From: Elmis aenea
Taxonomy: Eukaryota > Arthropoda > Insecta > Coleoptera > Elmidae
Assembly: GCA_947652605.1 (NCBI GenBank)
Contig: OX393580.1
Span: 16,636,159 to 16,700,158 of the forward strand
Length of the DNA stretch: 64,000 bases
Reading direction: 5' to 3'
Position 1 is the stretch's first letter. Every line of letters starts with the position of its first letter. Made by a program: the position numbers and the translations under genes. Below, one piece after another: positions 12,021 through 26,100 of the stretch. A model generated the notes under the pieces. The model worked only from the letters and a program-made list of their open reading frames with translations. It made no database searches and was not told the DNA's origin.

Positions 12021-15000
12021 TTACGCTCTTCTAGATATTTTAAGGATTATAGATTTTGATGGCTTGGTCGTGTAGGCAAACCTTGAAAATCGCATGGGTA
12101 TTGGGGTCTCTTCACAAACGCTGACGCTATATTTTTGTAAAATTGCAGCACTTCCAACTGCTACCATAATTTTTCCCATTCGCTTCGCTGAAATGCAAGG
12201 AGACTTGGCGTTAATCACGCAGATTTTTTTTTGCATTTGCACCTCATTATTTACTTACCAATGCATATCCTTGGGCCCTCGCCAAAAGGAAGATACGCGA
12301 AAGGATGCCGGGCTGCTAAATTTTCTGGTGTGAATCTGTCAGGATCAAACCTGCTAGGATCAGGATAATGAGCTGGATTATAGTGTAAGCCAGTAACGGA
12401 AATCAAAACTTTAGTGTTCTTCTTGATTGTGACTTCACTTCCGGGTATTTTGTAATCTGATGTTGCTATTCTGTTTAGAAAACCTAGGATTGGATATTTT
12501 CTAAGCGTTTCTAAAAGAAGTCCAGATGGTAACATAACGTTAAAAACTGTTTGTAAGATGCATACATTATTTGAGTAATTTTTTTATTAGTATACAAAAG
12601 GTCAAATAATAACTGCCGATCTTATTTTTGATAAAACTTATTTTTATTAAATTTTTTGCTTGTTTTAGTACAATTTGAAAATCAAACCAATACTTTTTTG
12701 AGTTTTGAAGGCATAATTTGCGTTTTTCCTTCAACCATCACCTATTTAAATCCTCAACAATAAAGACAACACCTGCATTTCGTAAACTTACATACATCAA
12801 ATATGTTCTCCATCTTTCTAATAATGTATTACCTGAAACAACCCTATCCAAGTACATCATCTCCATAATTGATTCGTAAGATATAACCCCGTGGTGTTTA
12901 TCAAGGACTTCATCAATTTCTTGTTGTATCCTTTCTTGTATATCAGGATTTAATGCACACTCGTACAATAAAAAATTCATTGTAGACGTCGCTGTTTCAA
13001 ACCCAGCAAAGAAAAACGTAAAAGCTTGTGCTGTTATAACGCTCAGAGACATGCCATTGTTATGCTGAACTACAAGAAATAATACGGTAGATAACAACAA
13101 CACAAAACATAATGTAGTTACTTTTGTCATACGCCTTTATGTCTGTTATATTATCATCTTCGTTAATTTTGCCACAGTTTTTTAACTGGATTAAAAGCTG
13201 CATCATGTCGTTCCTCGTAATTCGATGTTTTTCACGATGAGATGTTACTTGCTGGACGAGGTTGTACATGAATTTTTGCTGCTTTTCCTGGACGGTGTTA
13301 GCGTTGAGCAGTTTTAGAAGTTGCGGTGCGAACATGAACAACCCCGCCTTAAATACCCTGTAGAATGAGTCGTAGGTAAAAAAGTCAAAAGCCATAACAA
13401 CAAATTCGTTGTCCCTTTCTTTAAAACTATTGCATTCGAGGCCAAAAATCACATTCGCTATTATATCGGCGTTGAACATCGTGTTCAAAATGTTGACCTA
13501 AAACTAGTGCACATAAAGCGAATGGTTTTTCTTTGGGAAAAGCTCACATCTATGTATTTATCCTTGACGTCTGCTTCTATTAAACTGTCCTGCATTTTTT
13601 GTGCAATGTCCACCATAATTGGGAACATCAGCTTCAGCTTTCCGCTCGTGAACGATGGCGACAATTTGCTCCTCATATCTTTCCAGCGATGTCCACATAA
13701 TCTGAACAGATGCCCTGACATCGGTTCCTTTTTTTCGTTCACGTACAATCCGCGGTCGACAAACGAATTAAAATCGCGTACTAGGACATTTTTTATAAGT
13801 TCTGGATCCTAGAAGGTACATTAATGTAAAAACTAGACTTTAATATATAAGAAAAATTAAATATCTTTTATCTTTATCTGCGGAGTATACAGGGTGTCCC
13901 AAATTCGAATAAATGCATGGAGATCTCGCTTATGTTGAGAGCTACGAGGTCGGTTAAATCAGGACAAAGTTGCGAAATTAGAAGCTCATCAAATATCTGC
14001 AAAGAAAAATTTCATAGCTCTCTTAGTTCAAAAGTTATTCAAAAAAAACTGAAACAATTGATTTTCTTTTTTTTGTCCTATTTCCTACATTTTTTAAGAT
14101 ATCGACAATCTGGAAGCAGTTCTCCATGGCAACTTCTTACGCTTTATATTCTGATATAACATAAAATTTCCAACAACGTTTCGTCTCTTCAGACACATCA
14201 CGAACTTCATTTTTTTAAATACAGCGACATTTTTTTAATCTCATAGTCGGATAGCATTTTGTCTTCTGATTACAATGATATATGACACTTAATATCTAAA
14301 ATGATATTTAACCACAAAAATTTGAGAAAAACTCATTTTGTCCAATTTTTGAATGAAACGATCTTATACAAAGAAAATTAAATAAAAAACAAAACATGTT
14401 TTGTTGTTGTTCTATTGTGATCGTGATTGATTGTATAATTTGCAACCAGCTAGAAATTCGTTGATATTTGTGCTTTGTTCGCAATTTTTATTTTCACTAT
14501 GTTCTGGTAGTACATACTCGTTGCCGCAATCTTTCTTGTGGACACCGAAGGGTTGTTTCGAACCTAAATGTACGATATTTATAATTTTATAAACAAAGCT
14601 CATATATATGAAAAAAATATAAGTACCTGTTCTAAAATAATATCTCTAGTTTCATTGGGCACTCTGCTGCCATAAGATTTGCTAGGTTTTTAAACGATCC
14701 ATACTATGATAAGTTTTTGTGCAATTGATAAAAACAACATCGGAATGGTTGTTGTCTTTCTGGAACAGATCTATCACCATTTCTATGTGACGAATAATAA
14801 ATTTGTAACATATCCTATTTTTCTTTGTTTGTGAAAACCATTTTATTAAATATGACAATCAACACTTTTTAAGGAATTCGAGATGTGTCATAATATACAC
14901 AAAATTTTGTTTTCTCATGGCATGCTTTTTAATTTTCAACTGTTTATTCAATACTTTATTAAAATCAATTACAATATCATATTTTGTAACCCTTTTTATT

Positions 15001-16337
15001 TTCCATAATTAACCAAAATTATTTTAACAATATTCCACATCACACGAAGGGGTAGCGAATAAATTAATTAATTATTAATGTACTACCAGAACATAGCGGA
15101 AATAAAAATTGCGAACAAAAGCACAAATATCAAAGAATTTTTAGCTGGTTACAAATTATACAATTAATCGAGATCATATTAATGTCAAAATGACAGTTTT
15201 AGCAAAACACCAACAAAAATTGTTTTTTTTTGTTTGTATAAGATCATTTGATTCAAAAATTGGACAAAATGAGATTTTCTCAAATTTTTGTGGTAAAATA
15301 TCATTTTAGATATTAAGTGTCATATATCATTCTAATCAGAAGACAAAATACTATCCGATTATGAGATTAACATTTTTTCACCCTATTTAAAAAAATGAAG
15401 TTGATGTTTTTCAAGAGACGAAACGTTGTTGGAAATTTTATCTCATCTCAAAATATAAAGCGTAAGAAGCTGTTGTGGAGAAGTGCTCCAGATTGTCGAT
15501 ATCTTAAAGAATGTAGGAAATAGGGCAAAAAAAACGAAAATCAATTTTTTCAGTTTTTCTTGAATAAATTTTGAACTAAGACAGCTATAAAAACTTTCTT
15601 TCCAGATATTCAATGAGCATCTAATTTCGCAACTTTGTCCCAATTTAACCGACCTCGTAGCTCTTAAGATAAGAGAGATCCCAATGCATTTACTCGAATT
15701 TGGGACACCCTGTATAAAGTAATAACTGAGCTAGCTTTAAATTTGTAAGGGGGCTGTTTTTATATAAAATGTAGAACAGCGATTCTTAACCGGGGGGCCG
15801 CGACTCCCTGGGGGACCGTGAAAGATTTTAAGGGGTGTCGCGAAAAATTTATAAAACGTTTTTACTTTGTAAAATATTTAAATGTTTAAAAAAATATTTT
15901 TTGTTCTATATTTTACTCGAGTCGTCGGAGAAATATCTTCTTAAATAAATCGTAATATTTTGTTATTACAAACTAGGGGGCCGCGAAAATATTTTAGGAT
16001 ATTTAGGGGGCCGCAACTACTAAAAGGTTAAGAACCACTGATGTAGAACACTCACAAAATTGTTAACACATACCTTTAAAATGATAGCGGGACTGGTTAG
16101 TAGATAAATTCCTGCATAATCTCCTGGTGTCTTTTTATACCATTCTTCTAATCCTTCACTTACGCGTTTTTTAAGCAACAAGATGTCACCAACATTACCA
16201 AAGGGGAACGAAGGTGGCAAGTATATAGCGCCCTTTCTCTTCCAGTACAAAAATTTGTGTTTAAAGTAGATATATAAACACATTAAAAACAGAGAGGACG
16301 TTACCAAAAAAACACTTAACAAATACCATGGGGACAT
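12021..16337 (-). CDS. Cytochrome P450, CYP6-like (CYP3 clan)
   Basis: Six exons join in frame to 518 residues, a normal CYP6 length: 16074-16337, 13548-13808, 13122-13497, 12833-13069, 12259-12510, 12021-12187 (5' to 3' on the minus strand). The second Met (16335-16337) is preferred because it has A at -3; a start at 16352 adds five residues. An N-terminal anchor helix (SPWYLLSVFLVTSSLFLMCLYIYF) precedes a basic, Pro-rich hinge (LPPSFPFGN), so it is an ER membrane enzyme. Seen motifs: I-helix AGFETATS near residue 322, ExxR as ETLR at 380-383, FDPDRF near 434-439, heme loop FGEGPRICIA at 455-464 with Cys462 as the iron ligand. The usual final Gly is Ala. CYP6 enzymes oxidise plant allelochemicals, insecticides and other lipophiles with NADPH-P450 reductase; the substrate here is unknown. 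Introns 2-5 are 50-322 bases; intron 1 is 2.3 kb because of two insertions. Confidence 0.92.
13890..15712. mobile_element. 1.8-kb foldback MITE in P450 intron 1
   Basis: CAGGGTGTCCCAAATTCGA at the left mirrors TTTGGGACACCCTG at the right, with TA at 13888-13889 and 15713-15714. The inverted arms run inward for roughly 600 bases, including paired words near 14340/15265 and 14450/15120, so nearly the whole element can fold on itself. No transposase frame remains. Confidence 0.85.
15777..16040. mobile_element. hAT MITE, 264 bp, TSD ATGTAGAA
   Basis: Ends CAGCGATTCTTAACC and GGTTAAGAACCACTG are inverted, with identical 8-bp duplications ATGTAGAA at 15769-15776 and 16041-16048. The inside repeats GGGGGCCGCG words. 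It lies 25 bases from the P450 exon 1 donor (16073). hAT by target size and end sequence. Confidence 0.9.
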
Positions 16338-16352
16338 TTTAAAGTTATACAT

Positions 16353-17118
16353 AAAACTTTGTTAGCAACATCGAAGAAACTTATGTGCTTGTACGATAAT
16401 GATTGCAGCAATTATTTCAACAAAATGGCAAATGGACTTCACAGTAATTAGGGGGTTATCAGTGATAAGCCATGTTTTTTTTTTGTTTAAATTAGTTGTG
16501 CTTAGAAATAAATGTAAACTCAAGAAGCAGTGTTGTAAGTTTGTATTCTCTTAACAATGTTTAAACCTTAAGTAATGAAAAAGTTTATTATTTCTTGATG
16601 CTGATAAATTAAAAATTATTTTTTCCAAAGTACGCCAGGCTAAGTTTTAAAGACATTAAAAACGTAAGCTAAAGATTTTTATTCGTAAAGTATTCTTGAA
16701 CAAAAGCGTTATATGTTTTACTAGTTATATTACTTTCTTATAATTGTTGAGCTTACTGGATGTGGTAAGAAATTTTTTGAGCGTTAAAAAACTTAACCCT
16801 TTCAAAAATTTAGTAGTATGTAGGAGTTGTAAGTTATCTTTTTTTTTTAAATTGGGAGCTAGGAAATAATAAAAACAGTTTTTTATCACTTAATTTCTAA
16901 CATACGTACATTTCGTTTTGTAACTTAATAGAGTACAACTTATAAAAACAGCTTAAAACAACAATTGTAAAATATTTGCACTATTATCGACAGAGATTTA
17001 AGTAACTATGAATAATTTTTAGATACTTAGCCCAACTTAAATTTAAAAATTCATCTGTACATGGAACTACAACAGTATTTGATGTAGGCACTTAAAGTCC
17101 TTATTTTCATTAATAAAC
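16353..17118. other. Spacer between MARVEL gene and P450
   Basis: The two genes share the minus strand with about 0.78 kb between the MARVEL stop and the P450 start. The P450 promoter and the MARVEL 3' end must lie here. No clear TATA box can be assigned. Confidence 0.45.
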
Positions 17119-20100
17119 TTATGCAGTCGCTGATTTAAACTTGTGATATGCATCTGCAATGTATGTTATTGTTGCAAAAAGGCCAAACACCTGAAAATAA
17201 ATAAAATATAAAAATTCGAATAAAATACCACGTTTTAAAATCTATTGACTTAATTTTTGTTTATAAGCAAGGTTCTTAAATAAAGATTTACTTTTTGGCC
17301 TATCTTTAAGAGATGAAATCTTTAAATAAAACTACAGGGTGTATAAAAATTTGTAGGATGCTACAAGGGTTACAAAATTTGCAAATGACCTAGGAAGATT
17401 TACCGAAAACCAATTCACCGAAAGCAATTCACCGAAAGCAATTCACTGAATATCAATTCGCCGAATAAGCAATTCACCGAATAAGCAATTCACCGAATCA
17501 TCGAAAAATAAATGGATATAAATTACGTGAAATATGTTAATCAAAGATCAGAAAGTAGGTAATATATTGTGACTGACCATCCTATTTTGTACATTGGTTG
17601 CACTTTTTGGGGTTAAGTACTTATTACTCATATTTTTTTTTTTAATTATGGCTTTATAAAGTGGTTGGACTTTCAAACGTTGTTTTACGTATTTATATCC
17701 ACAATGCACACGTCATAACGAAGTTATGAATTTTTTTGTGAACCGAGGTGCTTATTTTTCCAAACAAATTTCGGCTTTTGCAGGGGTCTAGTTTTTGGCG
17801 TTTTTCTCGGGAACCGTTTGAGATAATTTTGAAAACTTTGCATTGTTTTACTCGCAAAGGATGCGCGCATCGGAAAATAAGAAATTTTGAATTTTTTCTA
17901 ACACGGTGTCATGGCTTACGCGATCGCAAAAATTACCATTTCTAAGCACCATTTTCGGACGTCCGTAAAGAATACTAAACACACTTTAAAATGCACTTTC
18001 TACAAATCATCAGATGCGCCCATCTTTTAGCTACATTTTGAGCCCAAATTCAAGAATATTGCACACGTCATAACGAAGTTATGAATTTTTTTGTGAACCG
18101 AGGTGCTTATTTTTCCAAACAAATTTCGGCTTTTGCAGGGGTCTAGTTTTTGGCGTTTTTCTCGGGAACCGTTTGAGATAATTTTGAAAACTTTCCATTG
18201 TTTTACTCGCAAAGGATGCGCGCATCGGAAAATAAGAAATTTTGAATTTTTTCTAACACGGTGTCATGGCTTACGCGATTGCAAAAATTACCATTTCTAA
18301 GCACCATTTTCGGACGTCCGTAAAGAATACTAAACACACTTTAAAATGCACTTTTTACAAGTCATCAGATGCGCCCATCTTTTAGCTACATTTTGAGCCC
18401 AAATTCAAGAATATTGCACATCAACAGGTCTAGAGCAATTATTATTCTCATTGTTTTAATTGTTTCTTACTGTGTAATAATTGCTCTAGACCTGTGGATA
18501 TACATACGCAAAACAACGTTTGAGGGTCCAACCACCTTATAAAGCCATAATTAAAAACACTAAAAATATGAGTAATAAGTACTTAACCCCAAAAAGTGCA
18601 ACCAATGTACAGAATAGGATGGTCAGTCAAAATATATTACTTACTAATCTTTCTCTTACTTACTCTTTTATTTTTAGTATAGCTATGTTATATTTTGATA
18701 AGTTATAAGAGCCTTTTATAACTGTTTTCATTGTTTTTTATCCTACTTGTTCATCTGTATATTGCAACATTTAAAGTAAACAGAGATGTCCACAACGCGA
18801 GATACTTGGAGAGAGAAACTTTCAAATTAAGTCCTATACAGGGTGATCGAAATTTCAGTTTGAGCATGGGAATCTCGCTTATTATAAAAGCTAGAGTATA
18901 GGTTTAAATTTGGCAAAGTTCTAAATTCCCTGCTCAATAATAATCCAAAGAGAAATTGGAAATATCTCAAACGGTATCCGAGGAAATTAGGAAAAACCGG
19001 TAAATACGATTTTTGAAAACTGTCTATAACTCCTTTGGAGTATAAAATATTCCAAATGTGTATAAACATTGCCCAATCGGATTGTGATCATGAATTTTTC
19101 CTAGGTCGATTCGTTTTTGTTTTATGACGACCAACTTTATTTTTTCTTACGAGCGCAATTTTTGCTGTTTACTACCTAATCAAATGGCATTTATTTTTTC
19201 TGAATTCATTGATGTATTAGGTACACATGGTATTTTAGTTCTCCATTCATTGTCAAATTTAAAAAAAATGCGTTTTAAACAATAACCATTATAAATTAGG
19301 TGGGCCGGTCGTTTATATCATTAACGCGATAAGCTGCGAAATTTTCATTCATTGAATAGGAATTCTATATTGTCAATCAACAATAATCAGAAACATATCC
19401 AGGAAAAAGACTCCACTCGCACACGTATTTTTTTACGTTGGACAGAAATTTAGGTACGTATGTGGTTTTTACCAATCTTAGAGATAAATATGGTAGAAAG
19501 CTTTCAACAAAAAAACATTTTTACTACAAACATATCCGGAAAAAAAAACAATTTTTCTGCATTAAACAGAAACTTAAGTAATTCTGTAAGAAGCATGGGA
19601 TAATATAACAAAACTTAAAAGAACGGTATAAGAAATTTGCAGCATATCGCGTTTTTCTTCGTTATTAAAGTTCTGTTTTACGAATTAATTATTATATATA
19701 ATTATTTATTATTATTATATATAAATAACAAAAATTGCGCCCATTGGAAAAAATTAAATTTGGTTGTCATAAAACAACAACGAATCGACCTAGAAAAAAT
19801 TTGTGATCACCATCCGATTTGGCATAAAAAATTGCTGATGTTTTAACACATTTGAAATATTTTATACTCCAAAGGGGTTATAGACGAATTGCAAAAATCG
19901 TATTTACCGGTTTTTCCTAATTTTCTCGGATACCGTTTAAGACGTTTCCAATTTTTTTTTGGATTATTATTGAGCACAAAATTTTACAACTTTGCCAAAT
20001 TTAAACCTTAACTCTAGCTATTATAATAAGCGAGATACCCATGCTTAAACTCGAATTTCAATCACCCGGTATAGGCAAATGATACTTCGAACTTCGAACT

Positions 20101-23100
20101 AACTAATATTTCCCTTCTTAACCCTTATTCTCCTAGCGTCGTCAAATGACGACGTTTACCTGTCCTGTAGTAACGGTGTATTGTCAGGTACCTGATGATT
20201 TTAAACCTGTCAGCCTAAGTTTAATTACTCAGGTAAACAATTGTTTTCATAAATGTAGCCATTGCATCGCAGTAAGTTGCAGACTTCGAACATATTTAAT
20301 TGTTAAAAGTGACCAATTTACGAGAGAACACGAAAACCATGACGTCCTCAAAAAAGTAAGTACTAAATAATATAATTACGGTAAAAATATTTTATTTGTT
20401 TAGGTACATATTTTGAATATACAGGGTGCCCATTTTTCTAACCTGTTGTATGGGTAACTCCGTTAATATTGGAGATACAGAAACGTTTAAATTAGCAAAT
20501 TTGTGCAGAATTTAAAGGGAAATCTGATGCCATTTTCAAATTTGACCTACGTCATCAACTTTTTGAAATATTTTGAAAAAACTGAAAAAGGTCGATTTTT
20601 TCAAACTTAAATAATTCCGGAACCATATGAGTTAAAACCAAAATAAAAATTGGCTTTTATAGATGTTTTTACGTAGATTTTAAATATGTTAACGAAATTT
20701 TCATAGCACTCTCGATTTCCGAGTTATAGCACAAACTTGCATTTTTTTTTAATGGAAGTCATAGTTGGCTATGGTCTTATTAAAAAGGTTATTTTTTTCT
20801 CGTTTCAATGATATGAGGGTTGTTATGCTTTACCTTTGTAGTTTTTCTTTAAATAAGCAAAAATCATTTTACATGTTCACTGCCTACTAATAGATGGGAG
20901 TTATCCTGTGTTGATGTTCTTTTTTTTTCGATGTGACATTTAAAAGAGTTGTCTCTTATCGTTAGTGTTGCAATTATTAGGCAGTTACAGCCTTTTCAGT
21001 TGACACCACATTCAAGGGACAACTCCCGGGTAGATGATGTTGGTTTATAATTTACGTATTCCAGGACTCTCTCTTCATCTTCTTGCTTAAATTTAATTTT
21101 CAAACCTTTGGATTTTGTAAATGACCTGTATTTTTTTAAATTGGTTTCTAATAACGAAAATAATTTCTTTCTTGGTTGCCTCCTTTCCATAAATCTTTGC
21201 AAATACATATCACTTGAATTTCTACTATTTCTACCTATTACAAGCCTAGTGATAAAAAAGCATGTCGTTTTTTTCTTCATTAGAAAATATTGTTTTTGAA
21301 ATTTACAATAAAGTCAATCAAAAATTTTGATCAACACGAGAAAGAGATTTATACGTAAAACAAACAATAAATGTTATTTGACAAATTATGTTTTGTTTTT
21401 AAAATTTGTAACTGGCTAATAACTGCTACACTAACAATAAGAGACAACTCTTAAATGTCACATCAAAAAAAAAGAACATCAACACAGGATAACTCCCATC
21501 TATTAGTAGGCAGTGAACATGTAAAATGATTTTTGCTTATTTAAAGAAAAACTACAAAAGTAAAGCGTAACAACCCTTATATCATTGAAACGAGAAAAAA
21601 ATAACCTTTTTAATAAGACCATAGCCAACTATGACTTCCATTTAAAGAAATGCAAGTTTGTGCTATAACTCGGAAATCGAGAGTGCTATGAAAATTTCGT
21701 TAACATATTTGAAATCTACGTAAAAACATCTACAAAATCCAATTTTTATTTTGGTTCTAACTCATATGGTTACAGAATTATTCAGGTTTGAAAAAATCGA
21801 CCTTTTTCAGTTTTTTCAAAATATTTCAAAAAGTTGATGACGTAGGTCAAATTTGAAAATGGCATCAGATTTTTCTTTAAATTCTGCACAAATTTGCTAA
21901 TTTAAACGTTTCTGTATCTCTAATATTATCGGAGTTACCCATACAACAGGTTAGAAAAATGGGCACCCTGTATAATAGTCAAGTGTTTTTTATATACAAT
22001 GTAATTATTTATAATAACATTTATAAGGGAGTTATTTCGCTATAAATTTGATTGTCGTCATATGACGACGCTAGGAGAATGCATGTACTAACATACCCTA
22101 TTTGTCCTTAGATTTTTGAGTGTAGCCGAAATGATGGATTTGTTAGAAAATGATGATAGTGACCAAGATATTTTTATTGAACCACCTGCAGTTAATGAGC
22201 TAACAGACGAAGGATTCAGATGAAGAAGAAGGGACGAATATAAACTGTTTATCCAGAAATCAACTAATGGCACCGGCAGAGAAAAAACAGACCAGAAAAG
22301 AAGTTTCAACTATTTCCAACCTAAACAAAATACCAAAGATCACCAAAAAATCAAAAAAAGATCAAATTATATGGAGCAGTGGCGGTAAAACTATACATAT
22401 ACAACCTAGTCAATTTCATCTTATGGCAGAAGAAAATATTGATGGAGTCACTGCTGTTCATTATTTTGAACGGTTTTTTTATGATACTTTAATCGAATTA
22501 ATTATTACTGCCAGTTCCGAATATTGCTTATCAAAAAACTGGCCAGATATAAAATTAACCAAAGAGGAACTGCGAGTATTTTTTGCCATTTTAATTGTTT
22601 CTGGGTACAATCCATTGCCAGGAAAAGCAATGTATTGGAGTACATGTAGTGATTTGCGCAACATTGCGATATATGAATCTATGCGGAGGGATAGATTTGA
22701 TAATATCATGAAATCACTTCATTTTAAATCAAATTTAAACTTAGACAAGCTCGATAAGTTTTCCAAATTACGACCATTAATTTCATATATTCAAAACAAA
22801 AGCATGGAAAATTATACACCCACCTCAGCAATATCGCATGATGAGGCAATGGTGGAATACTTCGGTAGGCACGGATGTAAGCAAGCGATTAGAAATAAAC
22901 CAATACGATTTGGATACAAGGTTTGGTGTCAAAATTCACCAACTGGTTATCTAATCGCCTTTGATCCTTACCAAGGAAAAACTTATCGAGGAAATGAAAT
23001 AATGGAGAGTAAATTTGGTAAATGTTCATCTGCAGTGCTTTACTTGCTAGACCAATATCCTATATATACCTTGCTTTCAACCTTATCATAGTTTATAAGT

Positions 23101-26100
23101 TAATAGTTTATATGTCTCAAATTTAATTTACATTGTAATATACTTTCACAAATAAATCTGAAATTATAAAACATACCAAGATTATTATTATTTGTACTCA
23201 TATTCCCCTAGCGTCGTCATATAACGACAGCTCCTAAGTCAGGACCTGCGTCCTGTAATTTAATAAAAAGTGATTTTTCATGTATCTATGGCCATTTTTA
23301 AACAACTGATTGAATTTCAAAACATTTTGATAAATATTTCTTAATTCCGGAGAATAGGGGTTAAAACTCAGAACTAATAAATTCTTTTACTTACCCCTCC
23401 GGCGACGTATGCACCATGATGTGTGTCTATTACTAGCGCCGATACTATAATATAAAATATGATCCACACCACGCAATAGAAGAATTCTATTTTATACCAA
23501 GGCAGTCCTACTTTTCCGATTAATTTTGTTAAGTATAACGCTAATAAAAATCCTGTTGCAAGGAAACCAATTACTGATGCTGCCATGAAGGCATCTCCTC
23601 TCCCTGAATTGTCTGATGAAATGACACAAACGAAACCTATGAAATTAAATAGCTGCAACAAAGATATAGTTAAAAATGTATAGGCCTTATCGAAAATTTT
23701 ACAATCTTGTAAATTTCCTTCACCTGTCAAATTTGCGTATTCAACCAATCAGTAATCTTTAATCTTCTATAGACTACCAATAGGAGCATTATTACACGGT
23801 AATAATTTTACATTCCCCTGTCAGATGTTGATCCTCCTGTCAAATTTGCGTTTTCGACCAATAACAAACTCAGATTCATAAAAAACGACTAATAAACATA
23901 ATCATACACTGATAATATTCTTTTCATGCGTTTATTGGTCGTTTCTAAGAAATCTGAGTTTGTGATTGGTCGAAAATATAAATATGGAGAGGGATTCAAA
24001 TATTTTGGTCTTGATAATTTTTTGACGAATTTCGGCGACCAGAAGCGTTACTTTAATAATATAGATTAAACCACACCCCTGACGCACCACTCTGACAGTA
24101 CTTGTAAAATTTGACATAACATACATTTAATTTGATGGGTAGGTTAGGTGAAGGAGATTTCCTGACAAAATATAACTCGTGCATTGCAAATAATCTATAA
24201 TTTTTGACAAATATTCACTCAAGCAAGTTTAATCAGAAAAAATCACTCGTGCACTTCGTGCACTCGTGTTTTTTTCAGCTCAAATTGCATTCGGTCATAT
24301 TTACCAAAAATTATCGATAATTTTTAATGCACTTGTTATATTACTACTGATAATAAAAACGAAACAGATTTTGGATTAGAGGTTCATTTTATATAAACAC
24401 ACGTAGTTCAAACTACAGTACAGTGTGTAAACAATCTGTTAAAAAATTACTTAACTTATCACTAAGAACAATATTTTCTTGACTAAACTCGGTACTAGTT
24501 TATGTGTTTTCTGGTTAAATAAGTTTGTTAAAAACAGTGAACAACAAAAATCAATTATCAACGTCTAGTTTTATTGTTTAATTTCGTTTCAAGTTTTTTT
24601 TTATATCAGATAAAATAGTCAAGTGAACATTACTGTTTAGTATAAAGTTGTTGATTATTTATTGCTTTTATTATATGTTATTGTTGTATCAAATCTTGAA
24701 TAAACTAAACAAAAGTTCAGCAAGTCTAGTTTTATTAACCCACAAAATTTTATCAATTTTCTACAACTGCCGCTAAAGTGAAGTAGTTCCCAAAAATAAT
24801 CGGTTGAACATGTGTATTTCAAAGTTTAGAGAGAATGGACGATGATATTAGCGAAATTAATACTTGACTTATTTGGATATACTAAATAGGGTGATTGATT
24901 GAGACCGGGCATTAAAAATATATGAAGAATGAAAAAGGGTATGGATCTGAAATTTTGGTCATGACCATAATGGCATCTGATCTGTTTAATGAAAATATTT
25001 TCAATATGGCGACACTTCCGGAAATACCGGAAGTTGACGTCTACTTTCTTATTTCAAATACAATGGTCTATTTTTTATTGCGTATTTGGATTCAAAACGT
25101 TATTTTAGAGGGACTTTTATTAGCATTCCCAATACCTAAGTGCAGCCATTTTTGAGATTTTTGGACTTTTTTGAAAATTTTTCGATTTTTATCGTGATGC
25201 TTAATATTATCTACCACCGCCATTTTTGAAGAAAAAACGCTTAAATTTAGACCATGCCTAGAAGAAACCTTGGACTACATCCTGGATATTTTGCAATCGA
25301 TGCATTACTTACAGGGTGTCCAAAATTTAATTTTCTTTTAATACAACTTCAGACCACCAAAACTTGTTTTTTTCAAATACAATGCCCAAACTTTTTTTTC
25401 ATTTTTTAATGCAAAATTACATTCTGCATCAATCTGTATTAGCGTTTCCTATACCTATCTGCAACAATTTTCGAGTTATTAAGAATTTTTGATAAAGTTA
25501 AGAGAAATTGCAACATTTTTAAATAGTAGGCCTTGGAAATGACAACAATTGCCAATACTTAATAACCGTCAACCACTTTTATCGCGTTTGTCTGAAGTAT
25601 CCATGAAAATGGATTACCAAGAGTATTCAAACACGGATATTTTGAATTTATTTTACATTCTTGGACAAATTCAGAAGATTATTGAAAGTATGAACGAATA
25701 GTTGTGTATTTTTAATGTAGCTTGTACAGCATAGTATATTAAACCCGAGTCTTGCGCTACCAATCGAATTGATCGCTGAGGATGGTCATTAAAATATCTC
25801 AGGATGTTAACTTTGTTAGTTTCATCATTTGTCACACGCTTAGGTCGAATACAAGCAGATTTCACTCTTCTAAATTGAAAAAAAATTGATTTTATTCATT
25901 AAAATTTCTGTCTGGTCATTACAGTCAAATAAGGATAACTCTCACTGAACATGCGGCAAGTTCTTTCAATAATCTTGTTACATTCTTCATGAATATAAAA
26001 TAAGTTCAAAATATTCGTGTTTGAGTACTCTTGATTATACATTTTCATGGATGCTTCAGACAAACGCAATAAAAGTGGTTTACAGTTATTAATATTGGCA

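Larger units (their letters stand above)
20122..23360 (+). mobile_element. Defective piggyBac transposon, TTAA target
   Basis: TTAA at 20118-20121 and 23361-23364 flank ends CCCTTATTCTCC and, inverted, CCCCTATTCTCC. The subterminal palindrome AGCGTCGTCATATGACGACG recurs at about 20132, 22053 and 23213. The transposase frame (22131-23091) is broken and a 1.55-kb MITE lies in the upstream part. The right end stops 30 bases before the donor of MARVEL exon 3 (minus strand). Confidence 0.88.

Noticed and set aside
17748..18300. Two identical 65-codon frames
   Set aside because: Caused by the 355-bp tandem duplication, no domain, and opposite-strand frames are equally open.
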